A stretch of 43,676 nucleotides of DNA from Armatimonadota bacterium (GCA_016199525.1 JACQGL010000262.1:1-43676); one strand, 5' to 3'; shown: positions 25,465 through 34,253, counted from the first letter of the stretch. A program made the numbers and translations. The notes: generated by a model from the letters alone, not told the origin.

Positions 25465-26211
25465 GTGCGGCGGTCGCTTGAAGAACTGTACGCGGAGATA
25501 CAACGGCTCTCCTGGGAGGAGAAGCAAGAGCTGGCGGCACGCCTCCGGCAGGATCTGGCACATCCTGACGGCCCAACCGCCAGCGTAGGGGAAGGCTTCT
25601 CATCCCAGAAGTCCCCTGCGCGGGAGGATGCTCCCCGAAAGCTTCCGGGGGCAGTTGCAAGGCGGGGTGCGCAGGCCCCGGCGCTGCCCGCGCGGCGGTC
25701 CCGTGCGGTGGCGGAGCCGCCCCGCAACGGCTCGGCCGGCGGGGGCGTGCCGCTGCTGATCGACGGCTGCAACCTCCTGGGGATCGTGCCCGACTTGAGC
25801 CTTGGCTCGCGCGCTGACTACGAGCGACTGGTATTCCTGCTCCAGGATTATGCCCAGCAGCATCCCCGCCTGCATATCTTCCTGTTTCTGGATGGGAGGC
25901 GGGTGCGCCGCTATCAGCAGGGCGCCGTGCAGGTGCGCTACGTGGCGGGACGCCCCGCAGACGATTCGCTGATCGCGCTCCTCGGCGAACTCCCCGAGGC
26001 GCAGCGGCGCCGCGCCCGCGTGGTGACCGCGGATAAGGACCTGACCCGCCGGGCACGGGCGCTGGGTGCGCGTGTGGAGGTGCCCCTGGCATTCTACCGG
26101 CGCATCGCCCGACCTGAGCCAGAGGCCGACCAGCGGGACAGACCCCTTACCCCAGATGAGGTGCGGGCGTGGGAGGCCTACTTTCGCCTGCCGCCGGACG
26201 AGAGGAAGTGA
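25465..26211 (+). CDS. YacP-like NYN-domain predicted nuclease
   Basis: A 248-residue protein with an N-terminal helical segment (about 1-30, SLEELYAEIQRLSWEEKQEL), a long Ala/Pro/Arg-rich linker, and a PIN-like NYN domain (about 95-225). The domain has the metal-binding DGCNLLG (Asp-x-Cys/x-Asn), then ADDSLIAL and VVTADKDLTRRA, the acidic set seen in YacP/Rae1 proteins. Rae1 of Bacillus subtilis cleaves mRNA in the ribosome A site. A palindromic repeat at 25633-25650 lies within the linker. The GTG at 25465 has GGAG about 8 bp upstream. Role is probably RNA cleavage, but the extra N-terminal segment is not typical of YacP, which is about 170 residues. Confidence 0.82.
   Translation: MRRSLEELYAEIQRLSWEEKQELAARLRQDLAHPDGPTASVGEGFSSQKSPAREDAPRKLPGAVARRGAQAPALPARRSRAVAEPPRNGSAGGGVPLLIDGCNLLGIVPDLSLGSRADYERLVFLLQDYAQQHPRLHIFLFLDGRRVRRYQQGAVQVRYVAGRPADDSLIALLGELPEAQRRRARVVTADKDLTRRARALGARVEVPLAFYRRIARPEPEADQRDRPLTPDEVRAWEAYFRLPPDERK
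25633..25650. repeat. Palindrome family copy 8, in the NYN protein linker
   Basis: CCCCGAAAGCTTCCGGGG, with one mismatch to a perfect palindrome. It encodes PRKLPG in a linker, like RKLSG in the lnt and VWA copies. Confidence 0.7.
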
Positions 26212-26269
26212 GCCCGAAGCCGGGGCGGCGGCGATTCGCGTTGGTATCGATCTCGAGGCTGGCGGCGCC

Positions 26270-26306
26270 ATAGCATCCGGCCTCCGGGCCGGGTGAGGAT
26301 TGAAAC
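26270..26306 (+). repeat. Solitary CRISPR-repeat-like 37-mer
   Basis: The 37-nt element starts ATAGCATCC, has a 6-bp stem CCGGCC/GGCCGG around TCCG (26277-26292) and ends GATTGAAAC. The terminal GATTGAAAC, a palindromic core and 37-nt length are the typical shape of repeats of class I CRISPR arrays. No second copy is found in the window and no cas gene is near. It could be a remnant of an array, or an orphan target. The remaining 380 bp of the gap to 26689 show no further repeats or genes. Confidence 0.55.
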
Positions 26307-26689
26307 ATGAGCACGAGGTTGAAGGTGCGCTGGCGATGCCAGGTGTGGATCGCCTCTGGTGCAATGGTGCTCGGGTGGCCCTGACCAGACGCGAGCCGGG
26401 CGAGCAATCTCCCCTGACTTATAGATGGAGGTATCCAGCGGGCTGGTGCTCGCCACCCGAGAACTCATTGCCAGGCACGCAGAACAGGCACAGCATGATA
26501 GGGGCGCGCGAGGCCCGGAAGAGTTCCGTACTTGCCGGCGAGTTCCGCTTTCGCGCTCGCTGATCCTGGCGCAATCGGGTCGCCAGCGAGTTGCCAGGCA
26601 GGTCCCCGGCATATGGACGACGAAACGAAATTAGGCTTCACTTCTTTTGCAAATGCCGGCCGAGACATCTGGGAGGAGGCCATCCAGCG
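26307..26689. other. Gap after the CRISPR-like element
   Basis: About 380 bp. It contains several short G+C-rich partial inverted repeats and no supported gene. The last part includes GGGAGGAGG at about 26671-26679, the ribosome binding region of the ABC transporter gene. Confidence 0.5.
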
Positions 26690-27901
26690 ATGGCGGGCGT
26701 GACCCTGCGCAATCTGACCAAGACGTTCCGGGACGTCGTGGCCGTAAACAATGTGAGCCTGGAGATTCGCGACCAGGAGTTCCTTGTTCTGGTAGGACCG
26801 TCAGGGTGCGGCAAGAGCACCGCTCTGCGCATGATTGCGGGGCTGGAAGAGGTCACCGCGGGCGAGATCTTCATTGGCGACCGCCTGGTCAACGACGTCT
26901 CGCCCAAAGACCGCGACATCGCCATGGTCTTCCAGAACTACGCCCTCTATCCGCACATGAGCGTCTATGAGAACATGGCCTTCGGGCTGAAGCTGCGGAT
27001 GCTGAAGGGCATATTCTGGCAGCTGCTTCACTATTCCGAGGCGCAGAAGACGAAGCGCGAGATCCGCGATCGGGTTTTAAGAACGGCGCAAATGCTCGGC
27101 CTGCAGAACTTGCTGGATCGCAAACCAAAGCAGCTCTCCGGCGGCCAGCGGCAGCGCGTGGCGCTGGGGCGCGCCATCGTGCGGGAGCCCAAAGTATTCC
27201 TGATGGATGAGCCCCTCTCTAACCTGGATGCCAAGCTGCGCGTCCAAACCCGTGCGGAACTGATTAAGCTCCACCGGCGGCTGGGAATCACTACCATCTA
27301 CGTCACCCACGATCAGGTCGAGGCGATGACCATGGGGGATCGGATCGCGGTGATGAAGGACGGGGTGATCCAGCAGCGTGATACACCCCTGAATCTCTAC
27401 AACCATCCGGCCAATATGTTTGTCGCCGGCTTCATCGGCAGCCCCTCGATGAACTTCACGGACGCCCGTGTGGTCCGCAACGGCAATAGCTATCTGCTGG
27501 ATACGGGTCTGTTCCGGGTGGCCGCGCCGCCCAGCCAGGCAGAGCGGATCAAACCCTACGAAGGCAAGACGGTAGTCTTCGGTATCCGCCCCTCGGATAT
27601 CTTCAGTAAGGATCTGCACCCGCCCGGGCTGATCCCCGGCGACGGCAACATCGTCCGCGCCTTCTGCGATGTGACTGAACCGATGGGCGACCGCGTCCAC
27701 CTCTACCTCTCGCTTGACGGCCGCGGCCCGCAGGAGCGCGCGGGTTTGGCCGATGTGGACGAGCGGGGTATCTCCGCCAGCGCGCTGATCGCGGACGTGG
27801 ATGCCGAAACCGGGGTGCAGGAGGGCGGCGAGGTCGAGCTCGTCTTTGATATGGAGAAGACGCACGTGTTCGACAAGGAGACGGAGGCGGTGATTTATTG
27901 A
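26690..27901 (+). CDS. ABC transporter ATP-binding protein, MsmK/UgpC/MalK type
   Basis: Energises a binding-protein-dependent importer, usually for sugars or glycerol phosphate. The 403-residue protein has Walker A GPSGCGKST at 36-44, the Q-loop MVFQNYALYPHM, signature LSGGQRQR near 145, Walker B VFLMDEPLSNLDAKLR and the switch His in YVTHDQVEAM. An insertion of about 25 residues after the Q-loop (GIFWQLLHYSEAQKTKREI) is unusual for MalK. The C-terminal part (about 240-400) holds the TOBE regulatory domain. GGGAGGAGG lies about 12 bp upstream. No permease or binding protein is adjacent, which suggests it is a shared ATPase serving several permeases, as for MsmK. Confidence 0.92.
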   Translation: MAGVTLRNLTKTFRDVVAVNNVSLEIRDQEFLVLVGPSGCGKSTALRMIAGLEEVTAGEIFIGDRLVNDVSPKDRDIAMVFQNYALYPHMSVYENMAFGLKLRMLKGIFWQLLHYSEAQKTKREIRDRVLRTAQMLGLQNLLDRKPKQLSGGQRQRVALGRAIVREPKVFLMDEPLSNLDAKLRVQTRAELIKLHRRLGITTIYVTHDQVEAMTMGDRIAVMKDGVIQQRDTPLNLYNHPANMFVAGFIGSPSMNFTDARVVRNGNSYLLDTGLFRVAAPPSQAERIKPYEGKTVVFGIRPSDIFSKDLHPPGLIPGDGNIVRAFCDVTEPMGDRVHLYLSLDGRGPQERAGLADVDERGISASALIADVDAETGVQEGGEVELVFDMEKTHVFDKETEAVIY

Positions 27902-27975
27902 TCCGCCCCCTCTTTGGACGAAACGACCTGCCACGTCCTGAGAATCCTCCCGCTTCAGAAGCTTCCCGGGTGCAG

Positions 27976-27998
27976 GCACCCGCGCGGAGCGCGGGTGC
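27976..27998 (+). terminator. Hairpin after the ABC transporter ATPase gene
   Basis: Arms GCACCCGCGC and GCGCGGGTGC form a perfect 10-bp stem around GGA, 75 bp after the stop. No U-tract follows, so it may be a stabilising or factor-dependent terminator. The preceding GAAGCTTCCCGGG is reminiscent of the palindrome family. Confidence 0.45.
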
Positions 27999-28230
27999 AA
28001 GGTCAGGCGCGGCACAGGGGCCGATACTGCCGGTTCGCTTCGCCAACTTCTTCTCGGGAGCCTTCCGAAGCGCCCTGCTGCGTCGTGAACGGGGCGATAG
28101 TTGCGCCGCTTTGGCGGCCGGCGCGCGGCGATCTGAGGGAATGGAACGTCGTTCGTTGCCCGCAGTCGGTCGCTGTACTGTCGGTGGCTCCTAGCGTAGC
28201 CGGGGGGTGGAGGAATAGCCAGCAGAGATG

Positions 28231-28249
28231 TTGACAATATCGCGCTCAA
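28231..28249 (+). promoter_or_regulatory. HAIR-like HspR operator overlapping the dnaK promoter
   Basis: TTGA (28231-28234) and TCAA (28246-28249) are separated by 11 bp, the spacing of the two core halves of HAIR (CTTGAGT-N7-ACTCAAG). The flanking bases do not match fully (CA/GC rather than GT/AC). A repressor here would cover the -35 and spacer. hspR is the last gene of the operon. This is a plausible, not proven, operator. Confidence 0.5.
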
Positions 28250-28259
28250 CTTCTATAAT
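28231..28259 (+). promoter_or_regulatory. Consensus sigma70 promoter of dnaK
   Basis: Perfect TTGACA (28231-28236) and TATAAT (28254-28259) with a 17-bp spacer. The start point should lie near 28266, giving a leader of about 210 nt before dnaK. It is the best promoter match in the window. Confidence 0.88.
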
Positions 28260-28265
28260 AACGCT

Positions 28266-28474
28266 GTGCTAAAACTCGGCCCTCGGCCGTGTTCCTGTCC
28301 CTCGTTGCGGGTATGATACGCAAGGGCCGGCCACGGGCGGCTGCCCCGACTGAGTCCGGGACGCTTTGATCTGCGCCAGGGCCTGGCACGAAAGGGAAAG
28401 CAGTTCGCGCCCGGGTCCCTTAGCGGGACCGCGGGGCTCTGCGGCATCCATTCGTTCTCGAGGAGCATTTCGCG
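28266..28474 (+). other. dnaK 5' leader, about 210 nt
   Basis: The leader has a hairpin GGTCCC-TTAGC-GGGACC (28414-28430) and a diverged palindrome family copy (CCCCGACTGAGTCCGGG, 28344-28360). No CIRCE inverted repeat was found. AGGAG at 28461-28465 is the dnaK ribosome binding site. Confidence 0.5.
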
Positions 28475-30373
28475 ATGGGAAGAACCGTAGGCATTGACCT
28501 GGGTACTACCAACTCCGTGGTCGCCGTGCTGGATGGCGGCGAGCCGCGCGTGATTCCGAATGCGGAAGGCAGCCACCTGACTCCGTCCGTGGTGGCCTTC
28601 ACGAAGACGGGAGAGCGTCTCGTGGGCGCGCCTGCGAAGCGTCAGGCGATCATTAACCCCGAGAACACCGTTTACTCCATCAAGCGCTTTATGGGTCGCC
28701 GCCTCGGCGAGGTGGAGGCCGAGCGGAAGATCGTCCCCTACAAGATCGTCGACGGCAAGAACGGCATGGCCGTGGTGGAGATTCAGGGCCGCCAGTACAC
28801 GCCCGAGGAGATTTCGGCGATGATCCTTCAGAAGCTGAAGGCGGACGCCGAGGCCTACTTGGGGGACACAGTGGACAAGGCGGTGGTCACCGTGCCCGCC
28901 TACTTTAACGATGCCCAGCGCACGGCCACCAAGAACGCAGGACAGATCGCCGGGCTGGAGGTGCTGCGCATCGTCAACGAGCCCACCGCCGCCTCCCTCG
29001 CCTACGGCCTGGATAAGAAGGAGAACGAAACGATCCTCGTCTACGACCTGGGGGGTGGCACGTTCGACGTCTCCATCCTGGAAGTGGGCGAGGGCCTCTT
29101 CGAGGTGCGCGCCACCAACGGTGACACGCACCTGGGCGGCGATGATTGGGACCAGCAGATCGTTGACTACGTCGCCGACGCCTTCCAGCGTCAGACGGGG
29201 ATCGATCTGCGGAAGGATCGCCAGGCCCTCCAGCGGCTGCGCGAGGCGGCGGAGAAAGCCAAGGTGGAGCTCTCCTCCTCCGTGCAAACGACCATCAGCC
29301 TGCCATTCATCACCGCCGATCAGGAGGGCCCGAAGCACCTGGATGAGGCACTCAGCCGCGCGCGCTTCGAGGAGCTGACGCGCGATCTGGTGGAGCGCAC
29401 CGTGGGGCCGTTCCGATCTGCGCTGGCAGACGCCCGGCTTGCCGAGGGGGATATTGATGAGATCATCCTCGTAGGCGGCTCGACGCGCATGCCGATGATT
29501 CAGGAACTGGTCAAGCGCCTGGGCGGCGGCAAGGAGCCGCACCGGGGCGTGAACCCGGACGAGGTGGTGGCCATCGGGGCGGCGATCCAGGGAGGCATCA
29601 TCGGTGGCGAGCTGAAGGAGGTTGTGCTCCTCGACGTGACGCCGCTTACCCTGGGCATCGAGACCCTGGGCGGGATTGTGGATAAGGTGGTGCCGCGCAA
29701 CACCCACATCCCGCACCGCACCGAGCGCATCTACACCACCGCCGCCGATGGCCAGACACAGGTGGAGGTGCACGTGCTCCAGGGCGAGCGGGAGATGGCG
29801 CGGGACAACAAGACGCTGGGGCAGTTTATGCTCACTGGTATTCCGCCCGCACCGCGCGGCATTCCGCACATCAAGGTTACCTTCGATATCGACCGGAACG
29901 GCATTCTTAATGTCGCGGCGCAGGACGAGGCCACCGGCCGGCAGCAGAGCATCACCATCACCGGTTCAACCAACCTCCCGAAGGAGGACATCGATAAGAT
30001 GGTGCAGGAGGCGCAGCGGTACGCGCAGGAGGATAGCCGCCGCCGGGAGATAGCGGATGCCAAGAACCGCGCCGAGCAGATGATCTACCAGACGGAGAGC
30101 TACCTGCGCGATTTGGGCGATAAGGTTCCCGTCGATCTGAAGAACCAGATCACCGCTCAGCTGGCGAACCTCCGCGAGGCGCAGCAGAGCGATGATATCG
30201 AGCGCATCCGCACGGCGATGGATACGCTTCAGCAAACCACCCTGCGGCTGGGCGAGCTCGTCTACCAGCAGGCGGGGGCGGCCGCCGGCGGAGGGCAAAC
30301 CTCCGGCGCGGGTCAGCCACCGCAGGGCGCCGAACAGGAAGAGGTTATCGAAGCCGAGTACAAGGCCGAGTAA
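28475..30373 (+). CDS. dnaK: Chaperone DnaK (Hsp70)
   Basis: ATP-dependent chaperone that binds exposed hydrophobic peptides; works with DnaJ and GrpE in the cytoplasm. The 632-residue protein has the ATPase signatures [14 protein letters not shown] (6-19), [14 protein letters not shown] near 190 and [14 protein letters not shown] near 330. The substrate-binding domain begins [18 protein letters not shown] near 386, and the C-terminus [11 protein letters not shown] has the EEVD-like acidic end. Typical length for the family is 610-640. It sits first in a dnaK-dnaJ-hspR operon, with a 106-bp gap to dnaJ holding a long inverted repeat. grpE is missing from the operon. Confidence 0.98.
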   Translation: MGRTVGIDLGTTNSVVAVLDGGEPRVIPNAEGSHLTPSVVAFTKTGERLVGAPAKRQAIINPENTVYSIKRFMGRRLGEVEAERKIVPYKIVDGKNGMAVVEIQGRQYTPEEISAMILQKLKADAEAYLGDTVDKAVVTVPAYFNDAQRTATKNAGQIAGLEVLRIVNEPTAASLAYGLDKKENETILVYDLGGGTFDVSILEVGEGLFEVRATNGDTHLGGDDWDQQIVDYVADAFQRQTGIDLRKDRQALQRLREAAEKAKVELSSSVQTTISLPFITADQEGPKHLDEALSRARFEELTRDLVERTVGPFRSALADARLAEGDIDEIILVGGSTRMPMIQELVKRLGGGKEPHRGVNPDEVVAIGAAIQGGIIGGELKEVVLLDVTPLTLGIETLGGIVDKVVPRNTHIPHRTERIYTTAADGQTQVEVHVLQGEREMARDNKTLGQFMLTGIPPAPRGIPHIKVTFDIDRNGILNVAAQDEATGRQQSITITGSTNLPKEDIDKMVQEAQRYAQEDSRRREIADAKNRAEQMIYQTESYLRDLGDKVPVDLKNQITAQLANLREAQQSDDIERIRTAMDTLQQTTLRLGELVYQQAGAAAGGGQTSGAGQPPQGAEQEEVIEAEYKAE

Positions 30374-30393
30374 ACGGACCTTCAGTGTTGGCC

Positions 30394-30448
30394 GTTGAGC
30401 GTTGGGCATTCGGAAGCTCTTCCCAACCCCGAATGCCCCATGCTCAAC
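30394..30448 (+). repeat. Long imperfect inverted repeat between dnaK and dnaJ
   Basis: Arms at 30394-30413 and 30429-30448 pair at 18 of 20 positions around a 15-nt loop. The left arm is built from GTTGAGC-GTTGGGC heptamer-like units, which recur in other gaps (near 31700, 32095, 34757, 42363, 43412). It may act as an mRNA stabiliser or weak terminator, reducing dnaJ expression. Confidence 0.7.
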
Positions 30449-30479
30449 ACCTGAACACCCGAAGGCGGGGAGGATCGGG

Positions 30480-31568
30480 GTGCGAAAGCCGGACTATTAC
30501 GAGAGACTGGGCGTTCCACGGAATGCCGACGAGAAGATAATTCGGCAGGCCTACCGCAGTCTCGCCCGCAAGTACCACCCCGATCTCAACCCCGGGGACA
30601 AGGAGGCCGAGGAGAAGTTCAAGCAAATCAGCGAGGCTTACTCCGTCCTGAGTGATCCCGAGAAGCGGCGGCAGTACGACATGCTGGGGGATCAGGGGCA
30701 GCCGGGAGGCTTCGCGGGGTGGCCCGGGGGGTTTGAGGGAGCGGCGGGCGGCACACCGTTCGATTTCCTGAACGATCTGTTCGGGGGCGCGGGCGGATTC
30801 CCGTTCGGTGAGACCATCGCGGCGGGCGAGGACGTGGAGGCCGCTGTCGAGATCTCCCTGGAAGACGCCTACCGGGGGGGTGAGCGCAGCCTGACCATCG
30901 CTACGGAGGAGCGCTGCCCCACCTGTAGCGGCACTGGCGCACAGCCCGGCAGCCAGATGGTGGAGTGTCCCCAGTGCCACGGCAGCGGGCGGGCTCATAA
31001 CCGGGGCGGGTTCACCCTCCGAGGCCAGCTCTGCCCACGCTGTCAAGGGACCGGCCAGGTTCCCTCCCGGCCGTGCGCCACCTGCCTGGGAAGGGGAGTG
31101 ACCCAGCGACCGCGCGTCCTCACGGTTACCATCCCTGCGGGAATCAAGGATGGCCAGCTGCTGAAACTGTCCGGCCAGGGCCGCCCGGGGCCGCGGGGGG
31201 CGCCGGCGGGAGATCTGCTGCTGCGTGTTCATATCCGCCCACACCCGATTTTCGAGCGACGCGGCGATGACCTTATCATAGACCTGCCGGTTACCTACGC
31301 CGAAGCGGTGCTGGGAGCCGAGGTGCGCGTGCCAACCCTGTCGGGAAGGGTGGTCCGCACGCAGGTGCGGCCGGGGATGCATTCCGGCCAGCTGCTGAAG
31401 CTCCCCGGTCTGGGAATGCCGCGGCCCCACGGGGGTTACGGGGATCTGTACGCACGCCTGCAGATTGTTGTGCCCCGCACCTTATCTGATCGGGAGAGGC
31501 AGCTGATCGAGGAACTGCGGTCGCTGCGCACAGAAGACCCGCGGGAGAAACTACTTGCGGGCCGGTGA
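30480..31568 (+). CDS. dnaJ: Chaperone DnaJ (Hsp40)
   Basis: Co-chaperone that stimulates DnaK ATPase and delivers substrates. The 362-residue protein has a J domain with HPD at 33-35 ([10 protein letters not shown]), a Gly/Phe-rich stretch about 75-115 ([16 protein letters not shown]), and four CxxCxGxG zinc-finger motifs ([32 protein letters not shown]) near 147-200. Two beta-rich C-terminal domains follow. A GTG at 30480, with GGGAGG 7 bp upstream, is preferred over an ATG at 30402 because it starts directly at [10 protein letters not shown], the J-domain beginning. The full DnaJ rather than CbpA type is shown by the zinc fingers. Confidence 0.96.
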   Translation: MRKPDYYERLGVPRNADEKIIRQAYRSLARKYHPDLNPGDKEAEEKFKQISEAYSVLSDPEKRRQYDMLGDQGQPGGFAGWPGGFEGAAGGTPFDFLNDLFGGAGGFPFGETIAAGEDVEAAVEISLEDAYRGGERSLTIATEERCPTCSGTGAQPGSQMVECPQCHGSGRAHNRGGFTLRGQLCPRCQGTGQVPSRPCATCLGRGVTQRPRVLTVTIPAGIKDGQLLKLSGQGRPGPRGAPAGDLLLRVHIRPHPIFERRGDDLIIDLPVTYAEAVLGAEVRVPTLSGRVVRTQVRPGMHSGQLLKLPGLGMPRPHGGYGDLYARLQIVVPRTLSDRERQLIEELRSLRTEDPREKLLAGR

Positions 31569-31735
31569 GAAAAGAGTATGTCGGAAAACGGCAGGGCAAT
31601 GCAGTGACGGCACGAAGGGGCCAGGGATGATGCGGACGATCCGGCTTTTACCCTATGGGTTTCTCGTTCCCTCGTCCTTTCGTCTGTGCGTGCCATGCCT
31701 GGATACCCAGTGCCGAACACCCGAGGCGCAAGTCG

Positions 31736-32071
31736 ATGCCCGAGCCAAGTCGAGAACCGGTTTATGTGATTAGCGTGGCCGCGGAACGGATTGGGGTGCA
31801 CCCCCAGACGCTGCGTACCTACGAGCGCCTGGGTCTGGTAAAGCCGGCACGGCGCGGGGGCAACCGGCTGTATAGCGACTGGGATATCGAGCGCGTGCGC
31901 CAGATCCAGCGGCTTACCACCGACATGGGGGTAAATCTGGCGGGAGTGGAAATCATTCTGCACCTGCTGGATCAGGTTCACCAGCTGCAGAAAGAAATCG
32001 AAGAGGTGCGCCAGCAGCGGCTGCCGGTGCCTATCCTGGAACGCCCGCGGCGGCCCCGGCGTAGCGCGTAA
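31736..32071 (+). CDS. hspR: HspR-type MerR-family repressor
   Basis: Autoregulating heat-shock repressor of the dnaK operon in Actinobacteria and some other phyla; it binds HAIR sites, usually with DnaK as partner. The 111-residue protein has a MerR helix-turn-helix (YVISVAAERIGVHPQTLRTYERLGL, about 10-35), the wing ARRGGNRLYSDWDIERVRQI, and a C-terminal coiled coil (LLDQVHQLQKEIEEVRQQR). This length and the RTYERLGLVKPAR motif fit HspR rather than other MerR proteins. ATG at 31736 is the first Met of the conserved frame. It follows dnaJ after 167 bp. A HAIR-like site overlaps the dnaK promoter at 28231. Confidence 0.9.
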   Translation: MPEPSREPVYVISVAAERIGVHPQTLRTYERLGLVKPARRGGNRLYSDWDIERVRQIQRLTTDMGVNLAGVEIILHLLDQVHQLQKEIEEVRQQRLPVPILERPRRPRRSA

Positions 32072-32161
32072 CCGAGTATCAAACCTTGGGTGTTGGGATT
32101 GGTAGGCGCGCCCCAGTGCTCAGCACGCAAACCCTAACGTTCAGCACCCCGGCCCGCTCGT

Positions 32162-33214
32162 TTATGTCACCGCCGGTGCCGCCACCCCCAGCTCCCGCGC
32201 GCATTCCACCAGCTGCCGCCAGGTTTCCGGATCGATGGGGATCCCCTCGCGCCGGCGCCGCTCTTCCTCCCGGAACTCCACCTCCCCGGGCATGAGGATT
32301 TCGCGGCCCCCCGGCGCGAGCGGAGAAGCGCGCACGTGGTTGATTAACACCTCCACGTGGCGCCGGAACTCCTCCAGCGGCACGAACTTACCGATGTCCA
32401 CCACTGTGAAGAACGTCGCGTTGCCCGGGCGGGCGGTGGCAGACTGGCTGCACCCTGCGCCCGAGAGCGCGCCTGCCAGAACGTCCACCATCACCGCCAG
32501 GCCGTAACCCTTGTGCGCCACCTCGCCCCCGAGCGGTAGAATCGCCCCGGGCGGATCGGTATAGAGATCATTCGGATCCGTGGTGGGCTCGCCCCGGTAG
32601 TTGATCAGCCATCCCAGCGGCACACGCTCCCCCACATTGCGCTTCACGCGGACCTTCCCTTCGGCCACCACGCTGGTAGTAATGTCGAGCAGCAGGGGCC
32701 GTTCGGGTCCCGGGCTGGCGATGGAGATTGGGTTGGTAGCCAGGCGACCGTCCATCCCCCCGAACGGGGCGACTATGTTGCCGTGACCGTGGTTGTTGAC
32801 ACACCCGATGCCGATCATCTCTGCCTTCGCGGCGAGCAGGGTGTATTCCCCCAGACGGCCCAGGTGATTGCTGTTGCGGACGCTCACCGTGCTCACGCCC
32901 CACTGGCGCGCCTTGCGGAGCGCCACATCCATAGCGCGGCGGGCTACCAGTTGGCCAAAGTTCCAGCCGCCATCCAGGAGCGCCGTCGCCGGCGTCTCCT
33001 TAATCACCGTCACCGGCCCGCCCAGGATGATGGCGCCCACTCTCACCATCTGCGCGTACTGCTCCAGGCGGATAACGCCGTGGGAATCGTGCCCGGCCAG
33101 GTTGGCGTCTACAAGCGAGCGCGCGATGACCTCCGCCTCGTCCGCAGAGGTGCCCATCGCGCGGACGATCTCCGTGGCGAAAGACAGCAACTCTTCGTGA
33201 GATACAGTAGGCAT
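32162..33214 (-). CDS. LDH2/MDH2-type NAD(P)-dependent oxidoreductase
   Basis: Member of the malate/L-lactate dehydrogenase (LDH2) family, which also includes ureidoglycolate, sulfolactate and delta-1-piperideine-2-carboxylate reductases. The 350-residue protein has the N-terminal HDSHGVIRLEQYAQMV (about 45-60), the NNHGHGNIVAPFGG region near 143, and APLAPGGREILMPGE in the last third, all family hallmarks. It reduces a 2-keto acid with NAD(P)H or the reverse; the substrate cannot be read from sequence. The ATG at 33214 begins the conserved frame MPTVSHEELLSFA. It is convergent with hspR and stands alone on the minus strand. Confidence 0.9.
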   Translation of the reverse strand: MPTVSHEELLSFATEIVRAMGTSADEAEVIARSLVDANLAGHDSHGVIRLEQYAQMVRVGAIILGGPVTVIKETPATALLDGGWNFGQLVARRAMDVALRKARQWGVSTVSVRNSNHLGRLGEYTLLAAKAEMIGIGCVNNHGHGNIVAPFGGMDGRLATNPISIASPGPERPLLLDITTSVVAEGKVRVKRNVGERVPLGWLINYRGEPTTDPNDLYTDPPGAILPLGGEVAHKGYGLAVMVDVLAGALSGAGCSQSATARPGNATFFTVVDIGKFVPLEEFRRHVEVLINHVRASPLAPGGREILMPGEVEFREEERRRREGIPIDPETWRQLVECARELGVAAPAVT

Positions 33215-33354
33215 GTTCAGAGCTACTCCGGAACTGCAACCGCTAGCGGTTGGTGCTATTGTGCAGCCTGTGGCGCAACCCGCGCAGCCGGAAGGGCGGC
33301 CTCGTGACCTCGATGTGGCTTCTCGCCCACCTGCTGGCAGATTGTTAGACGTCA

Positions 33355-33663
33355 TTAAGACTCGGAGCGGCGGATGCGCGCCTCCGTACTTGTCTCCACT
33401 CCGGCAGTGAAGCGATCCCGTTCCAGCTCGGCCAGGCGCTGCTCGATCTGCTCTATGCGCGTGTCGTAGTGCAGGACGGTATCGATCAGATCCTTCTTCT
33501 GACGCTCGTTCTGCTCCAGCAGCTGCTGGAAGCGCGTTTCCAGGTCGCGCGTGGCCGATCGCCGCCGCGCCACGTTCCAGATCGCCCAGATGCCGAACCA
33601 GACGGTGGCGAAGAAGCACAGGGAGACGATCGTGAGGAGCTCAAAGATGGAGTTCGCCAGCAC
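33355..33663 (-). CDS. Small TM + coiled-coil protein, paralogue A
   Basis: A 102-residue protein: one transmembrane helix (about 8-30, LLTIVSLCFFATVWFGIWAI) and a charged coiled coil (about 35-82, RDLETRFQQLLEQNERQKKDL...HYDTRIEQIEQRLAEL), ending in a basic tail. Its sequence is closely similar to the protein at 33954-34253 (HYDTRxEQIExRLAELERxRF in both), so this is a tandem gene pair. The GTG at 33663 has GGAGGGGAAGG upstream, and a hydrophilic upstream extension to 33804 is not favoured. No known family identified. Such small single-TM coiled-coil proteins may scaffold membrane complexes; this is speculation. Confidence 0.72.
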   Translation of the reverse strand: MLANSIFELLTIVSLCFFATVWFGIWAIWNVARRRSATRDLETRFQQLLEQNERQKKDLIDTVLHYDTRIEQIEQRLAELERDRFTAGVETSTEARIRRSES

Positions 33664-33953
33664 TACCTTCCCCTCCGCGGTCTGCCCGAACCAACATGCT
33701 TTCGTCCTTGCAGGCCGCTCTTTCCTGCGTGCCGGGGTGAGGCGGAAGCGCCCCGCACGCTTTCGGAACCCCCGGGAGCGTCCCCGTTCCTGTCGGCTAC
33801 CCATTGAGTAGCATCAACTGCCTGGCGGCAGTTGTACCAGGCGCCGCGGAGCGCGGTGCTACGGCCCGCAGCGCGCTGGAAGATGCCTTCCTATGGGTGA
33901 AACGGGGACTCAGGAATGAAAGAATGCGAGGTGGAATGGCAACGGAGGCCGGG

Positions 33954-34253
33954 TTACGGCCCGCGCCGGATTACCTGCCCCGGAGAGCCTGTCTCGGTTC
34001 CGGCGGCGAAGCGGGCCCGCTCCAGTTCGGCGAGACGGCGCTCGATCTGTTCCATACGGGTGTCGTAATGGAGGATCGTATCAATCAACTCCTTCTTGTG
34101 CTGTTCATGCTGCTCTAGAAGTTCCTGGATGCGCGCGTCTACGCGCTGGTGCGCGGATCGCTGCCGCGACCCGATGAACACCGCCCAGACCGCAAACCAT
34201 ACCGTGCCAAAGAAGCCAAGCACAGCAACCAATCCGATAAGTTCCCCCAGCAT
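33954..34253 (-). CDS. Small TM + coiled-coil protein, paralogue B
   Basis: A 99-residue protein with one transmembrane helix (about 4-27, ELIGLVAVLGFFGTVWFAVWAVF) and a coiled coil (about 32-78, HQRVDARIQELLEQHEQHKKEL...HYDTRMEQIERRLAEL). It is the paralogue of the protein at 33355-33663, 290 bp downstream. GAGGAGGAG lies about 3-11 bp before the ATG at 34253, so it is preferred over an in-frame ATG at 34298. Both copies keep the helix, the coiled coil and the HYDTR motif, while their termini differ, suggesting selection on the middle. Confidence 0.72.
   Translation of the reverse strand: MLGELIGLVAVLGFFGTVWFAVWAVFIGSRQRSAHQRVDARIQELLEQHEQHKKELIDTILHYDTRMEQIERRLAELERARFAAGTETGSPGQVIRRGP

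Noticed and set aside
26270-26689. CRISPR array
   Set aside because: Only one repeat-like unit is present, with no regularly spaced copies, so it is annotated as a solitary repeat-like element.
28201-28474. CIRCE element upstream of dnaK
   Set aside because: No TTAGCACTC-N9-GAGTGCTAA repeat is present; the operon instead carries hspR and a HAIR-like repeat.
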